A stretch of 64,000 nucleotides of DNA, from positions 158,458,492 through 158,522,491 of the forward strand of contig OX638368.1 in the NCBI GenBank assembly GCA_951812925.1. The letters run 5' to 3'. The stretch comes from Calliopum simillimum. Lineage: Eukaryota; Arthropoda; Insecta; Diptera; Lauxaniidae. This document shows positions 12,508 through 23,919 of the stretch, in pieces. A program made the translations under genes and the position numbers. Below the pieces are notes generated by a model. That model searched no databases. It was given only the letters and a program-made list of their open reading frames with translations, and was not told the origin of the DNA. Position 1 is the stretch's first letter, and every line of letters begins with the position of its first letter.

Positions 12508-13612
12508 CACACAGTAGTCGGAAAATCCAAAAAGCTGGCCAAAATTCTGAAGGTCGGTGATAAGGGGTTTTTGATGATGCTGATTACGAATCCAAAATCC
12601 GATTTTCAAAAAACAAAATGGCGGATTCAAAATGGTGGACAAATAATGCATAACTGGATCTTTTCTCACAAAAGTCGGTCATTCGACGTTTTTGATGATG
12701 GTGATTACCGATCTGAAATTTATTTTCAAAAAAACCAAAATGGCGGACCCAAAATGGTGGCACAAATACTGTCAAACTGCATCTATAACCACCAAAAACG
12801 GTATATGAGTATCTCTAATGTTGCTTATAACGAATCTGAAATGCATTTTTCAAAATACAAAATGGAAGATCCACAACGATGACCGGCTTAATGCAAAACT
12901 ACATAAATCAACAAGAAGTCAGAGTATAGGAGTTTTTAAAGTTACAGATTAAGAATATGAACTTAATTTTTGTAAAACAAAATAACACCTTCAAAATGGC
13001 AGGCAAAATATGTGAAACAGCATATTTTTCTACAAAAGTTTGGTTTCTGGGATCATTTCTTATGAATATGAAATGCTCTACAAAAGACCTAATAACCATT
13101 TTCCGGGCACCTCGGGGCAGCTAATTTTTTAGAGGAATGTAGAAAAATGTACTCTTAATACGATGCATGTGGAAACTAGATGGATAGCCGTGGATGCTGT
13201 AAAATTTATCATATTAAAAACAACATTAACATTTTTTTTTGTGCATATATTTCCACAAAATAGTTGCCCATTTCTATAAACTGTGAACGAGATAATACGC
13301 ATTGGATTTGAGAAACACATATTAAATAAACTTTCACTGAGAGACTCCATTTTGTAGCATTGCAAAAAAATTAACCGAAGTTATTTTTCGACTTGTTGAT
13401 TAAGACGCTTTATATTAAAAATAAAAAATCTTCGTAAGAATAGGTGAACTTCAAACTTAAATCAGAACAGTTTTTTAGGGACGAGGTCTTTCTGAGCTCT
13501 GAAACGAACAAAGAGGATCATAATCTACCATTTGCAACCGTTGAAAGTGCAAAAACAACAACTTTATTTTTCGAATTTTGACCAGCTTTTTTGATTTTCC
13601 GACCAGAGTGCG
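12508..13612. mobile_element. Non-autonomous TIR element with five ~121-bp tandem units
   Basis: The left end TCGGAAAATCCAAAAAGC-TGGCCAAAATTC (12518-12547) is mirrored by the right end at about 13574-13603, the same terminal family as 8096-9112. Five degenerate tandem units start near 12582, 12703, 12825, 12947 and 13065, a spacing of 118-123 bp. Each carries a variant of GATTACGAATCTGAAAT followed by CAAAATGGCGGATTCAAAATGG. The first units leave one frame open (12571-12882), but this follows from the repeat period and I do not call a protein. Confidence 0.7.
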
Positions 13613-16596
13613 ACATGACAAATGAAATTGACAAGTCATCATATATACCAAAAAAAATCGCCTAAATTAAGCAAGTGGGAACGGATTTATACTTACGATC
13701 AAACCATGTATTGCTTTTAATAAGACAGATAGAACACAAAGTATACAGAATATAAATAAAAATAGCTTCAAATGTAGGAACATTTTAAATCAATAAAGTT
13801 AAAAATTTTTAACCGGATTATTTTCGGCAATGACTTTTTTATCTATTAGGTACATAAATTGAAAAATATAAATAAATGTAAATATTAAATTTTTAAGTTG
13901 AAAAAGAGAATATTCAATGTTTCATTGGTACAGAGAAAAAATATAAATTTTTCTCAGATTTTTTGTTTTGGAAAAAAATCCGTTGAACACTTCTACAAAC
14001 AGGACATTTCTTTGAAAATCAGTCCATCTTTACAAATACTAAACACGCAATAAAATAACAATAAATTATTGTTGAATGTGTTTGCACAGGTATGTCCTTT
14101 TCTGCACTTTGTATCGTAAAATTGTGCGCTTTTTCGACATGTTGAACGACTTATTTGTGCGGCGGTACAGCTATTTGTTGTGACAACAATTGCTAATTGT
14201 TGCAGTTGCAACAATAAAAAAAAAAGGACATTTTTCGCTAGATATTATCAAGTGCTATTTATTGTCATACAATGGTGTATGTCCTTTTAAAAATCTTAAA
14301 TACTTTGTTACACTTGAACCAATTGTTATCAATATTTTTTGCGTGAAACTGCAGCCAATTGTATTGGAATTTCCATTATGGAGTGTCTTATTAAAAACAC
14401 ATAAAATTGCATTTTTATGTACGTCTTTTATAACATCTATTGTGAAATCTGACAGCTTTTCTTATAAATTATAATTTTAATGCTTAGTACTTTTGTTTTC
14501 AATGGGTCGAATTAAATCGGATGCCATTTAGAATTTTGCATCGAAAATTTATTGATCAGTAAAAAATTTACTACTCCAAAGGACAAAAACGATTTTGAAA
14601 AAAAAAAAAAAAAAAAAAAAAAACAGTTACAAGACAATAGTTAAAATGACTGAAAAAAAAATAAAACAAAACTTAGAAAATCAGTATCTGCTTTAATTAA
14701 AAAAATTACAATTCAGAACCGGTTTTTGAAATAGAGTTTATACCGTCAATTTAAACATTGTAACTGAACCCATGAAAGCTGTCACAAATGACATAAGTAA
14801 CACAAAACAAAAGCCCAAATAATGTGAAAACATTAATTTATCCAAGTAAATTACAAATGTTTTGAACCAATGAGTCCAGCTAGAAAAAAAAAAATACGGT
14901 GCAAAATTCAAATACACAAATTTGAACTTTGACATTTTAAGAACAAAAAGGACTTTCCTCAGCGGGCTACTTAAGAACGCAATTTCCTTGCATGTTTGAC
15001 ATGTAAATTTCAGATTTTTCAAAATAAAAACGCGAGTTTACAACGGCCTTTACAATGCACCATAGAAATGGAAATGATAAAGGATTCGGTAGCGCAGACC
15101 AGCAGGAAGCCACAAAAACAGATGTCAATTTTTGGGATTTTTTCCTTTGATTTTCACTCTTTTCGGAAGTCACCATAACGACGACGCTAATATGCATTGT
15201 TTTTAAATTATTTGTGGTCATGTCTGATGTTGAACCACCAAACCGGACACACTGACTGCACTTATGGTAAAATGAGTTTAGATGGAGGACAATTTGGTGG
15301 TATAAAGGATATTCAAAAAGCTTTTGTGTATGTGATACAAGTCTTTACTTTTGTTGTAGCACTTTTTCTAAAGAAAATTGTGCAAATAAACTGGACAGTA
15401 CTGGAGCGTTGTTATTATTGTTGTCACAAATAAGGATTGATGAGACAATTTTATTTGAAAAAATTTAAGTAAAATGTTGTCAAGCAGAAACCGGTAACTA
15501 TTAGTTAGGACATTGCATATACCAAATGACAGCATGCTGTAGTATGCAGTGGAATTCGAATAACACTGCAAGAAAAGTTTTCAACGCAGTTAGGAATGAT
15601 AATGAATTTTAAAAGACGAAGAAATGTACGGTTAAGAATATTATCTAAACACACCTATCCTCAATCGAAAAGAAGTTTCATGAAAATGCCTAATTCGAAT
15701 AAAAACAGTTTAAGATCGATGCCGAAATACAACGAAGATTTTCTAGAGGATTGATACAAGTAGGAGAACAAACAAGTACATATTTCGTCGGCAATGGAAA
15801 CTTATTTTTAAATACTTACATTGAAATATACACACTTTTACAATATAAAATTTCGCATTCGAAATGCTGATTTTTTTTACAGTGCAATGTAGAAAGAAAT
15901 TCCTACTCACTCTATTTAATTTTGCATTGCAAATCAATCACCAAAGAAAACTACATACAGACATAGATAACAAATATAAAAGGGATCAAAACTAGAAAAT
16001 CTTTGCTTTACCCCGCCACAGTCATACCAAACTTTTAAGTCAACTCAACTGAATATTCCCAGATGGGACAGAAGTAAAAACTACTTCATCATTGTACAAG
16101 CAAGAACCAGAAATATCACCAAATTGGGGTACAGAAGGAAAAAAAATCACGTTATTACCTTTGCCATTTGGAAGGCAAAAAGGACGCGGCGCAAAGGATC
16201 TTAAATATTTGCATTAAAAAAAGAAAAGAAAAATAGATACAACAACACTTTACCCATAACCTATGTAGCAGAAGATCAGGGGATGACTGTCTGATCTAGC
16301 AAGAAAATATATTTTAGTATGTACCTAGTAGTTTGCTTAATTTATCGTGTTCCATTTGAGTAAATTTTATTTTTGTTTTACCTTTCCAGTTTTCTTGGCT
16401 GTTTTCATACCAAATAAGCATGTGCTCGCAATAAGTCACAGGCAGCCCTATGGGAATTTGCATAAAAATGAAACTATGTATTTAAATATATTCAGTCAGT
16501 TCCTGTTTCTTGTTGCCAGCCAAGTGATTCTATTTTGATTTTACATAATTTTCGAAAAATAATCATTTTGCACGATATTGATTTGTTTCGTTCCCA
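13613..16596. other. Non-coding stretch, nothing supported
   Basis: It contains an A-tract of about 25 bases at 14600-14624 and scattered short frames. A hydrophobic 94-residue frame on the minus strand (15022-14738) has no recognisable motif or neighbouring exon. I see no gene here. Confidence 0.35.
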
Positions 16597-16671
16597 CACG
16601 GAGAAAAATACGTATCATAATTTTTACTTTATCGGCTAGTCGAAAAATTAAAGTAATCAACACTAAATTTC

Positions 16672-16808
16672 AAGTATAATTTACCTTACGTAAGAACTAT
16701 TTGATGGATCCGTAACGTCATATTTACAAATAAAATGTAGTTAAATAATAAAGGAATATTTACTATAAATTTCCTACATTTGACTTTATGTAAGGTAATT
16801 TATACTTT
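16672..16808. repeat. Short inverted repeat
   Basis: AAGTATAATTTACCTTAC at 16672 is mirrored by GTAAGGTAATTTATACTTT at 16790-16808. A further palindrome CCTTACTCGAGTAAGG lies at about 16903-16918. Both are probably parts of one decayed MITE spanning roughly 16597-16990. Confidence 0.5.
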
Positions 16809-17844
16809 CAGAAAAAAAATGTGTGACTATTTTGAATTTATAATTCTAGTCAAAATAACTTTATTTTTTTCACGCACAAAAATGAGTGTCATAATTTTCA
16901 CCTTACTCGAGTAAGGTAAATATCATAAAAATATAGAGTAATTTTGACTTTAATAATTTTAGTAACAATTTTTATTTTTGGACAGACATTTTCTTTATAT
17001 ACAAATTTTTTTTGCTTCTACATCACATGCGTAAGCAGCCCAGAGGATAAGTATCTGACTATCATACGGAAGGACCGATAGTTAAATATCACAAATAGGT
17101 GTTTTGTGAGTTTGCGCACAGCTACCTTCACATAAAAAGAAGAAGTAAGGAAGGCTTTGTGGCTTGCGCTGAAAGGTGCAAAACGTATTGTCTATGGAAT
17201 TAAAGAAGAATTTGGAATTTTTGAATTTCAAGGATGGATGGTGGTGAATCGGTTCCAAATACAAAACAAGTAATGACTCTCTAGGTCGTTTGTTCCATTT
17301 ATCTATTTATTTGTTCAAATTATGATTGTGGCTAAATGCACTGTGCGCGGCGCCAAACAATATTTAATATCATTTACCATAAGGGCGGACACAAAAATGT
17401 TTGAATGGATTCTTTATCTTCGGAGAACCGGATCAAATGAGCATTTGTTTATAAAAAAACAATTAGAAAATAACAGCAACTAATACAAACGCGTTCTAAT
17501 TATAATTTATCGTTGATCGTATTTGTTTTCTACCATCCCGCTCAATTTTCAAAAACTTTCAAGAGGTCGCCAAAAATTGTCTTTACTTTCAATAATAAGT
17601 TTACGAGAAATTAATATTCCTGTAAAATGATACCTCAATTTTCAATCGTGCATTGTAAATAAACAAATTAATTTTTTTCAAAACTTTTCATGTCATAGCT
17701 TTCTACCACTTGGTTGATTGCATTGAGATATTCCTTTTCAATTTTCGTCACCACGTCGAAATTCATGGGCCCACTTGACGAATTTCTACTCAGATACTTG
17801 AATTTTTAGTGCATGATCCGAGCAGATCTAAGTGAGTTCGGTCA

Positions 17845-17882
17845 AAAGGGTATTTATTTTTTGCCAAGGCCAAAGGTATCAC
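17845..17882 (+). repeat. 3'-end fragment of the mini-me-like repeat
   Basis: GGGTATTTATTTTTTGCC followed by AAGGCCAAAGG matches the terminal part of the element at 62478-63285 (GGGTATTTATTTTTTGGC then CAGGCCAAA at about 63253) and, inverted, 41869-41904. It is an orphan terminus. Confidence 0.5.
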
Positions 17883-18358
17883 CCCAACTTGTGTTGCTTT
17901 TTCATAGCATTTGAGTCACATCTAAAAAATCGATCTATAATTTTTTTTTTTTTTTTTAATGACATTTGTATTAATAGGGCCTAAGTATGTACATTGTGTC
18001 AGTTAATGTTAATTTTTACTGTAAACTGGTGTTCTTATTATTAATACTATGAACCAAATTAAGAAATTAATTAAAAATAAAATATTGTTTTATTATAACT
18101 TTTGAGGATTTAAGAATAAAAAATAAAAACGTAATCAAACACGACCCTCATAAAGGCTCACTTAATAAATAGTACAAAAATGACAACAGGCTTGCTTTTT
18201 TTGCAGGATAATTTCTTTAATAACATATTGTAAGTCAAGAAAAAATAAAAAACAAGTTTAAATTTTCTTGACCGGAAATAGTTTAACCATATACCATGAT
18301 TTTTAAACTTAAAACCGTTTTAATTATGATTAAATTCAACACTCAACTGTGACACTGA

Positions 18359-20906
18359 TTACTTCTTCAGTAAGCACAACTCTGCACAAAATACACTCAA
18401 AGCCAACAATATGCTGCCAGCCCAAATATACCATAGGATCATAAAATGTTCTAATGTTATTGATGCTGGATGGTCTGTGTTATCTATATTACGTTTTGTA
18501 ATACTTTGCTGTTGAATGTCCGAATAAACCATATCACTCCATTTGTTGTCCAAACCACCAGCTTGAACCCATAGTGTAAACATCTTGAGGGGCTCATAGA
18601 ATGGTGAGTTAAATTGTGTTGGCAAGACGTGATACACATTTGGTACACAAAGTTTTGAGGCGATTCTAAAAACTGGCTTCCATAGGCTGGCTTGTTAATG
18701 ACGCATTACTTTCCACTCTTCCTGATATACAATATAACCAAATGAGGAATTCAATGAGGCCTGGTGACGTGAAATCGTTTCAGTATCTCTTATAATCACA
18801 TTTGTGCTGCTAAAATTTATTGGTAATATATTTAAGTTAACAAACAATTTTCGTTGATATTCCTGTAGCATAAGAGTTATATTAGCAGCAAGTAAATTCT
18901 CGATAGTTTCCAATTGTTGTCCATATATGGTGGTACTCAGCAGCGCAGTTAGTGAGGTTACATACATTTGGGTGAAAATTAAACCACAAACTGCAAGTGA
19001 AATTTGCACAAGACGTTGAGTTATCATGCCATTATTCAAATGATCCTGCAACATAAGACTCGATGGTAAATTCAGCATTCCAGTGAGTGTGACTCCAAAT
19101 GCAACATCAGATTTGACATGCTGAAATCGTTGATAGTATCCAATCATGTGGTTCAATTTAAAATTGAAAATTTATAACGAAATTTTCTTCGAATGCATTT
19201 ATAAAAATATGTTTAAAGTAGAGTTGCCGAGTACTTATTGTGGTTGCTACATTTTAGCCCAAATTGGTGAGGTTAGACAACTAAAACAACGGTTATAAGC
19301 GAAATAAAATGATTATTTAGTTTCAACGATTAACGCAAAACAAAGTAATATGAATTTGGGTGAAAATTATTATTACAATTTTTTACAATATTCTGAAGTT
19401 ATTACTGCAAATTTGAAGTTATTACTGCAGAAATAGGGTATTACTACAGCTTATTTCAATGCCTGGTATATAGTACGCACGATCTATTTCTGGTATAACA
19501 GGTAATATCACGCACGAATTAGAGTTCGTTACAGGATAGCTACCACTTCTGCGATTATTTAAAAGAACAGTAAACGGATGTATGCCAATATCAACAAGAC
19601 CACTCTGAATTAAGTTGATTGTGTGGAGAAAAACTCTACGATTCTCCGGATTTATGTAACCGTCAGATAACTCAACCAATGTGCCATTGATCTTATGCAC
19701 GAATTCGACGTAAAGTCGACCGATAGTTCCAGTAACGGTGTTTTTACCACTTTTGATATTGGTCACCTATCAAAAAACAAAAAAAAAAATAAGGACAAAA
19801 AGTTGGAATCAAGTCCAACAAAAAAAAAATATGGACTTACTTTGAAGACATGTGGCTTTTCCTCCATCACTGGTGTTTTGAACTCATAGCCTTGCAAGTT
19901 AAATATTTTATGAGCAAAATACTGCGACGCATCCTGCACACATGTTAAACTTATCAACTTGACGGGCTTGGGAAATGGCGTATACGTATATATTTCCATT
20001 GTTGAAAAATCTGAGATATTGTCAAAATAATCATTTTGAAAAACTAAAATTGCATTCAAAAGATTCTTAGACCAACACCAATGGAAAAAGCTTAGCATTT
20101 TTTCGAAGCGGCTAAATTCTTGGATCCCAGTCAATTCAGTACCCATAAGTAAAAAAACAATTTTTGTCTCTATGCTGGAACCCAAAGAGATGGCAACGAG
20201 CTCTTTCAACCCCTCGTTAAATAGATCATTAAGTAATACAATCGCCAAGTTTTTATTCGTTAGTATTTTGCTCAAATTCAGTATACCAGTGGTATAATTT
20301 GCATAGTTGGTCCTCTGGTCTATGGTGAATAGAATCATAGGTGTTAGACTGTAGTTTGAAAAGATGCATCTGAAAATGTTTTTAGTATCTTTCGCCAAGA
20401 ATTTCACTTCATCAAATAATGATAAGTTAAATGACTTGAATTCAGCTGGGTTTTGTGTGCGGTATAATATAATATTATCAAACTCATACAGCCATACCTA
20501 AATTGGAGCGTCTGCGTTATTTTATTGTCAAAAATTTCTCATGCACATACAATTTGTATGGCGCATACCGAAATTGCTAACGCTCAACGCTGAGGTATTC
20601 GAATTTCCAATTTTGACAAAGCGTTACGGAGTGAAGTTAGCTGCAGAAAAGTAAAAAAAGAAACAACAATATGATTTTGACAAACAAATGACTTCAACGC
20701 AACGCTCTTTATTTCGGTATGGCGCTTGACACTTTTGTGTAACGTTAAATAACGCAACGCCTGACGCTCCAATTTAGGTATGGCAGATAGACTTTTACAA
20801 TATTTTGTATTATTTCAGACGTAAAATAAACTTCTCGACCCTTCATTTGATACGCAACTGGGATTAAAAAATAGGAAATTATTAGAATAAAGTATTTAGA
20901 AAACAT
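18359..20906 (-). pseudogene. Divergent ionotropic receptor (IR), interrupted
   Basis: This was an ionotropic receptor, a chemosensory ion channel of insect sensory neurons related to glutamate receptors. Reading minus: ATG at 20906, hydrophobic signal peptide MFSKYFILIISYFLIPVAYQ, open to 20787. It then breaks at a MITE (20492-20783) and resumes in frame at 20488 as LYEFDN. The amino-terminal domain follows, with YTYTPFPKPVKLISL and LQGYEFKTPV leading into the first half of the ligand-binding domain. A 74-bp phase-0 intron has donor GTAAGT at 19840 and acceptor TGATAG at 19767. Exon 2 (19766-19422) ends with CVILPVIPEIDRAYYIPG. The first membrane segment expected next is absent: 19421-19157 has no homologous frame. 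The pore side, second membrane helix (ISLAVCGLIFTQMYV) and S2 follow (19156-18695). An in-frame TAA at 18697-18695 precedes QASLWKPVFR, open to the final helix (HFMILWYIWAGSILLAL) and stop at 18359. The length of about 630 codons fits the family. Three lesions argue for a pseudogene. Confidence 0.85.
20492..20783. mobile_element. 292-bp MITE inserted in the IR first coding exon
   Basis: The ends are a perfect 21-bp inverted repeat, CCATACCTAAATTGGAGCGT plus C, at 20492-20512 and 20763-20783. CAG at 20489-20491 and 20784-20786 duplicates the target. Removing the element and one CAG joins the receptor reading frame without shift (GTC TAT CTG TAT GAG on the minus strand), which is independent evidence for the borders. 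ACGCAACGC-type motifs and a second inverted pair (GCATACCGAAAT near 20562, ATTTCGGTATGGCGC near 20711) lie inside. It has no transposase. A 3-bp duplication would fit PIF/Harbinger or CACTA relatives, but the family is unknown. Confidence 0.85.
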
Positions 20907-21993
20907 CACTTATTTTAAAAAGTCTACGGCTGTGTTAATTAGCGACAGTTTGCAGTACAACTAAAATGACATAATTTGTTGAAAGCGCTGTAAAGGGTTT
21001 ATGTTCAATTTATTAACTAATTAAAATAAATGACCAAATTTTTTTTATTTTGTCATTTCATTCGAAATAAAAACGTCAATGACGAATGATGTGCTTTCGA
21101 ATTTTGGTTAAATGGTTTAAATGGTTTTTTTTTTTTTCAATTTTTCAAAAGATATGGCATTTATATAAAAATTTTTGGTCAGTTAATTGTACGCGTTTTT
21201 GGCTAAAAGACCATCGCGCCATACAATTTTTTTGAGTTAGGAAGCTTTTAAGGGGAAACCCTAGAAAATGTTATGCTGATTGCGGGCCTCGTAGCGCTAT
21301 TTCGAAATTTAAAGGGGAATAGGGAAAGCGAAAAATAAGGGGAAAAAATGGAAAAATTCGATCGATGCACTGTTTTTTTAGATTTCATATTTATCTTTCA
21401 TGTCAAAAACATTTGTTTGAATTTATTAAAGAAATAATAACACTAATTTACAAAAAAAAATTTATAAAAAAATCTACAAGAAATCCCTCTATTTTTTCCT
21501 GATGTACCCTGTTCCCCTTAACTCGAAAATCACAAAAAAAAAAAAAAAAAATGTATGGATAGGTATTCGATATTAAAGTATATTTGCAGAAAATCTATGG
21601 ATAAAGAACGGAGTGATGACCAATTGATTGAAGCTACCAAAAGTAAAATTTTACTCAATTTTAGTATTTTGCTGCAGTTTGAAAGATTTCTTATTATTCG
21701 AACGATTCATTTTGATTTTGATTAATTGGACCGAGGTTAGTAAAAAAATAATTTTGAATTGTTTTTCGCTCATGCAGTGTTGCCTTTAATTTAAGCTATA
21801 GCACTTGAAAATCCGCACTTCTTTCGTAGTCAAATCAAGGAGAATTTTTTCTTTAGCTTCGATTTCAGCATTTGACTCTTTCATCTACTTTTTTTTTATT
21901 TAGCTTCTGCTTCTCTTAACAATATGTTGGAATCGAAGAAAAAATCTTTTTCTGTCTTTTTCATGTTTTTCCCAATCACAATCTATGAAAATA
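20907..21993. other. Region upstream of the IR, non-coding
   Basis: It has no recognisable gene. It contains G/A-rich AGGGGAA-type runs near 21250-21350, and similar AGGGGAA runs resume after 23200, beyond the DD37E insertion. A 46-bp piece at 21784-21829 (TTTAATTTAAGCTATAGCAC) matches the inner arm of the foldback at 55205-55868. Confidence 0.45.
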
Positions 21994-23195
21994 AGGAGAG
22001 TGTCGAAAAAAACTTATAAACGCTTAAAGTTAAATAAAACTTAAACTGTTCAATTTAAAAATTCTTAGAAATATGTGAACTTATTAAATTATTATAGAAA
22101 TTCATTAAACATTAAAATATTGGAATATTAATCGGTATATTAAATCTATCCACCTTTCTCGGGAATCATGTCATTAACGATTCTATAGTTGTTTCAGTTA
22201 CCTTTTTGAAGGAGCCGGTCCATTTACGCTTGAAGTCAGACATGTCATGGGAGAACTTTCCTGTGTTTTTCAATTCCCTTTTCACGAGCGCCCAATATCG
22301 CTTCACAGGCCGGAGTTCTGGACAGTTAGGTGAGTTTGCCTCCCGTGGTACAAAATTTACATTATTATTTGCATTATTTGCACTCAAGGGCCTTTTTTCC
22401 ACAGTGGCATGATGCTAAATCGGGCCAGAAATATGTAGGCACTTTGTGCTGTTTATGAAAAGGCAAAAGCCGTTTTTGAAGGCACTTCTAAATTAACATT
22501 TCAGTATTTATCGTTCCTGATGTCACAAATGCTTGGCTTCTTTTGCTACAACTGCAAACGGCTTGTCACCCAAGAAACTTCTTAGGGAATTTTGTTTGCT
22601 TTTTTGTCCGGTATTGTTCCTGAATGTTACCTCGTCCATAAGCCATATAAAAATCTTGACCCGGAAATTGTGAAAAGTATGCCAGAACATAGCTCGTTTT
22701 TTTGCTTCTAAATTCTTTACCGCATTGCGATCTGGAACTTTCTGAACTTTATATGTACGACTTCAGTCCAGCATTAGCTTTGGTTCTGCACACAAAAGAA
22801 TCAGAGCATTAAACTACACGAGCTGCTTTTCTGACAGAAGTGTTCGTTGCTCTTCGAAAAAGTTGTTCGACATTTTTTGCCTTACCAATATTTGCTGGAC
22901 CTTTTTTTCATCCTGATCCAGGTTTTCGTGCAATGTTTAAGTCTTCTTTATACTGTTTAATGGCTTTTGAAACAGTGTGACTATGATTTTTTTGAAAAGT
23001 TTTAATTATTTTTCACGTACTTTTATTTCGCTGTACATTTTGAAAGAAACAGCCATTGAAAATGAATAATTTGAATAAATATAATATCGTATATATTTTA
23101 ACAGCTAACGTGATTCAAAAAAAAAAAATTATTCTTTGGATACAGGATAAATTATGGCTGAAAAAGTGTGTATAAGTTTTTTTCGACAAACTCTT
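21994..23195 (-). mobile_element. Decayed DD37E Tc1/mariner element, copy 2
   Basis: Terminal repeats AGAGTGTCGAAAAAAACTTA (left) and the mirrored sequence at the right (about 23171-23195) are flanked by TA at 21992-21993 and 23196-23197, the target duplication of this superfamily. The minus strand keeps NVNFVPREANSPNCPELRP followed by VKRYWALVKREL, where the catalytic Glu has become Lys. The rest matches copy 1 (1684-2901) with many indels. It is inactive. Confidence 0.8.
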
Positions 23196-23197
23196 TA

Positions 23198-23919
23198 GGA
23201 CAAAAAAGGGAAATAGGGGAGCCAAAAAAAGAAGGGAAATAAGGAAAATAGGGGAACCGCTATAAGAAATGAATGGTACCAGTGCTGTGCCATCTTTATG
23301 CGAATTCAGATAAGACGAAGTGACATCCCCAATACAAGTTATATTTTTAAAACTTTTTGCAAAGTAATTGGCAAAAAGCAATACAACCGAATTTCCGGAA
23401 GTTGGTTTAACAGCCTGCATTTAACCTAAAAAAAAATAGCCATATTTAGTTTTTTTTCCACCATGCTAATGAAACATAAATTTTATCATTGCTTCTCCCA
23501 GGTTTAAAGCTTTTAGATCTAGATTTCTCTTTCGGTTAAAAGCTAATAATGTAGTTTAAAATTTAGAAATAATGAAGAATAGAAATAAGTAAGCGTAAAA
23601 ATTACTTAAAAAATCAATAGTGTGAAGAGAACCTAAGAGAAAAAACTATAAAAATTAAATGCCTTAAAAATTCTTGAAGTCACATCCATCAAGATCAAAT
23701 CTTGTGTTTTTCGTTTTTGTTATTTCTCTAAACACGCAGTATAATAAACGGCCGCGCCCTATAACTATACAAATATACCAAGTCATTTGAATCCTTTTAT
23801 GTTGAAGGCTCCAAACATAATAAAATCAACATGTTTCAACTGTTGATCGCACAAAGCGAAGCGCTCAATATTTAGAAAACTGTGGAGCAGAAAGAAACGT
23901 ATTTTGTTTGCTCATCCAT
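23198..23919. other. Non-coding stretch
   Basis: Short A/G-rich runs (AGGGGAGCC, AGGGAAATAAGG) follow the transposon. No gene is visible. Confidence 0.35.

Noticed and set aside
12571..12882. 103-residue frame with repeated FQKNQNGG-like phrases
   Set aside because: It follows the tandem repeat and the similar element at 8096 does not preserve it, so it is a by-product of the repeat.
14738..15221. Two hydrophobic frames on the minus strand that could be a membrane protein such as a gustatory receptor
   Set aside because: They lie in different frames, lack splice-like junctions and any family motif, and are of chance length in AT-rich DNA.
19157..19421. A normal intron between exon 2 and the pore region of the IR
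   Set aside because: No acceptor site joins in frame at the downstream end, and the first membrane segment is not encoded on either side.
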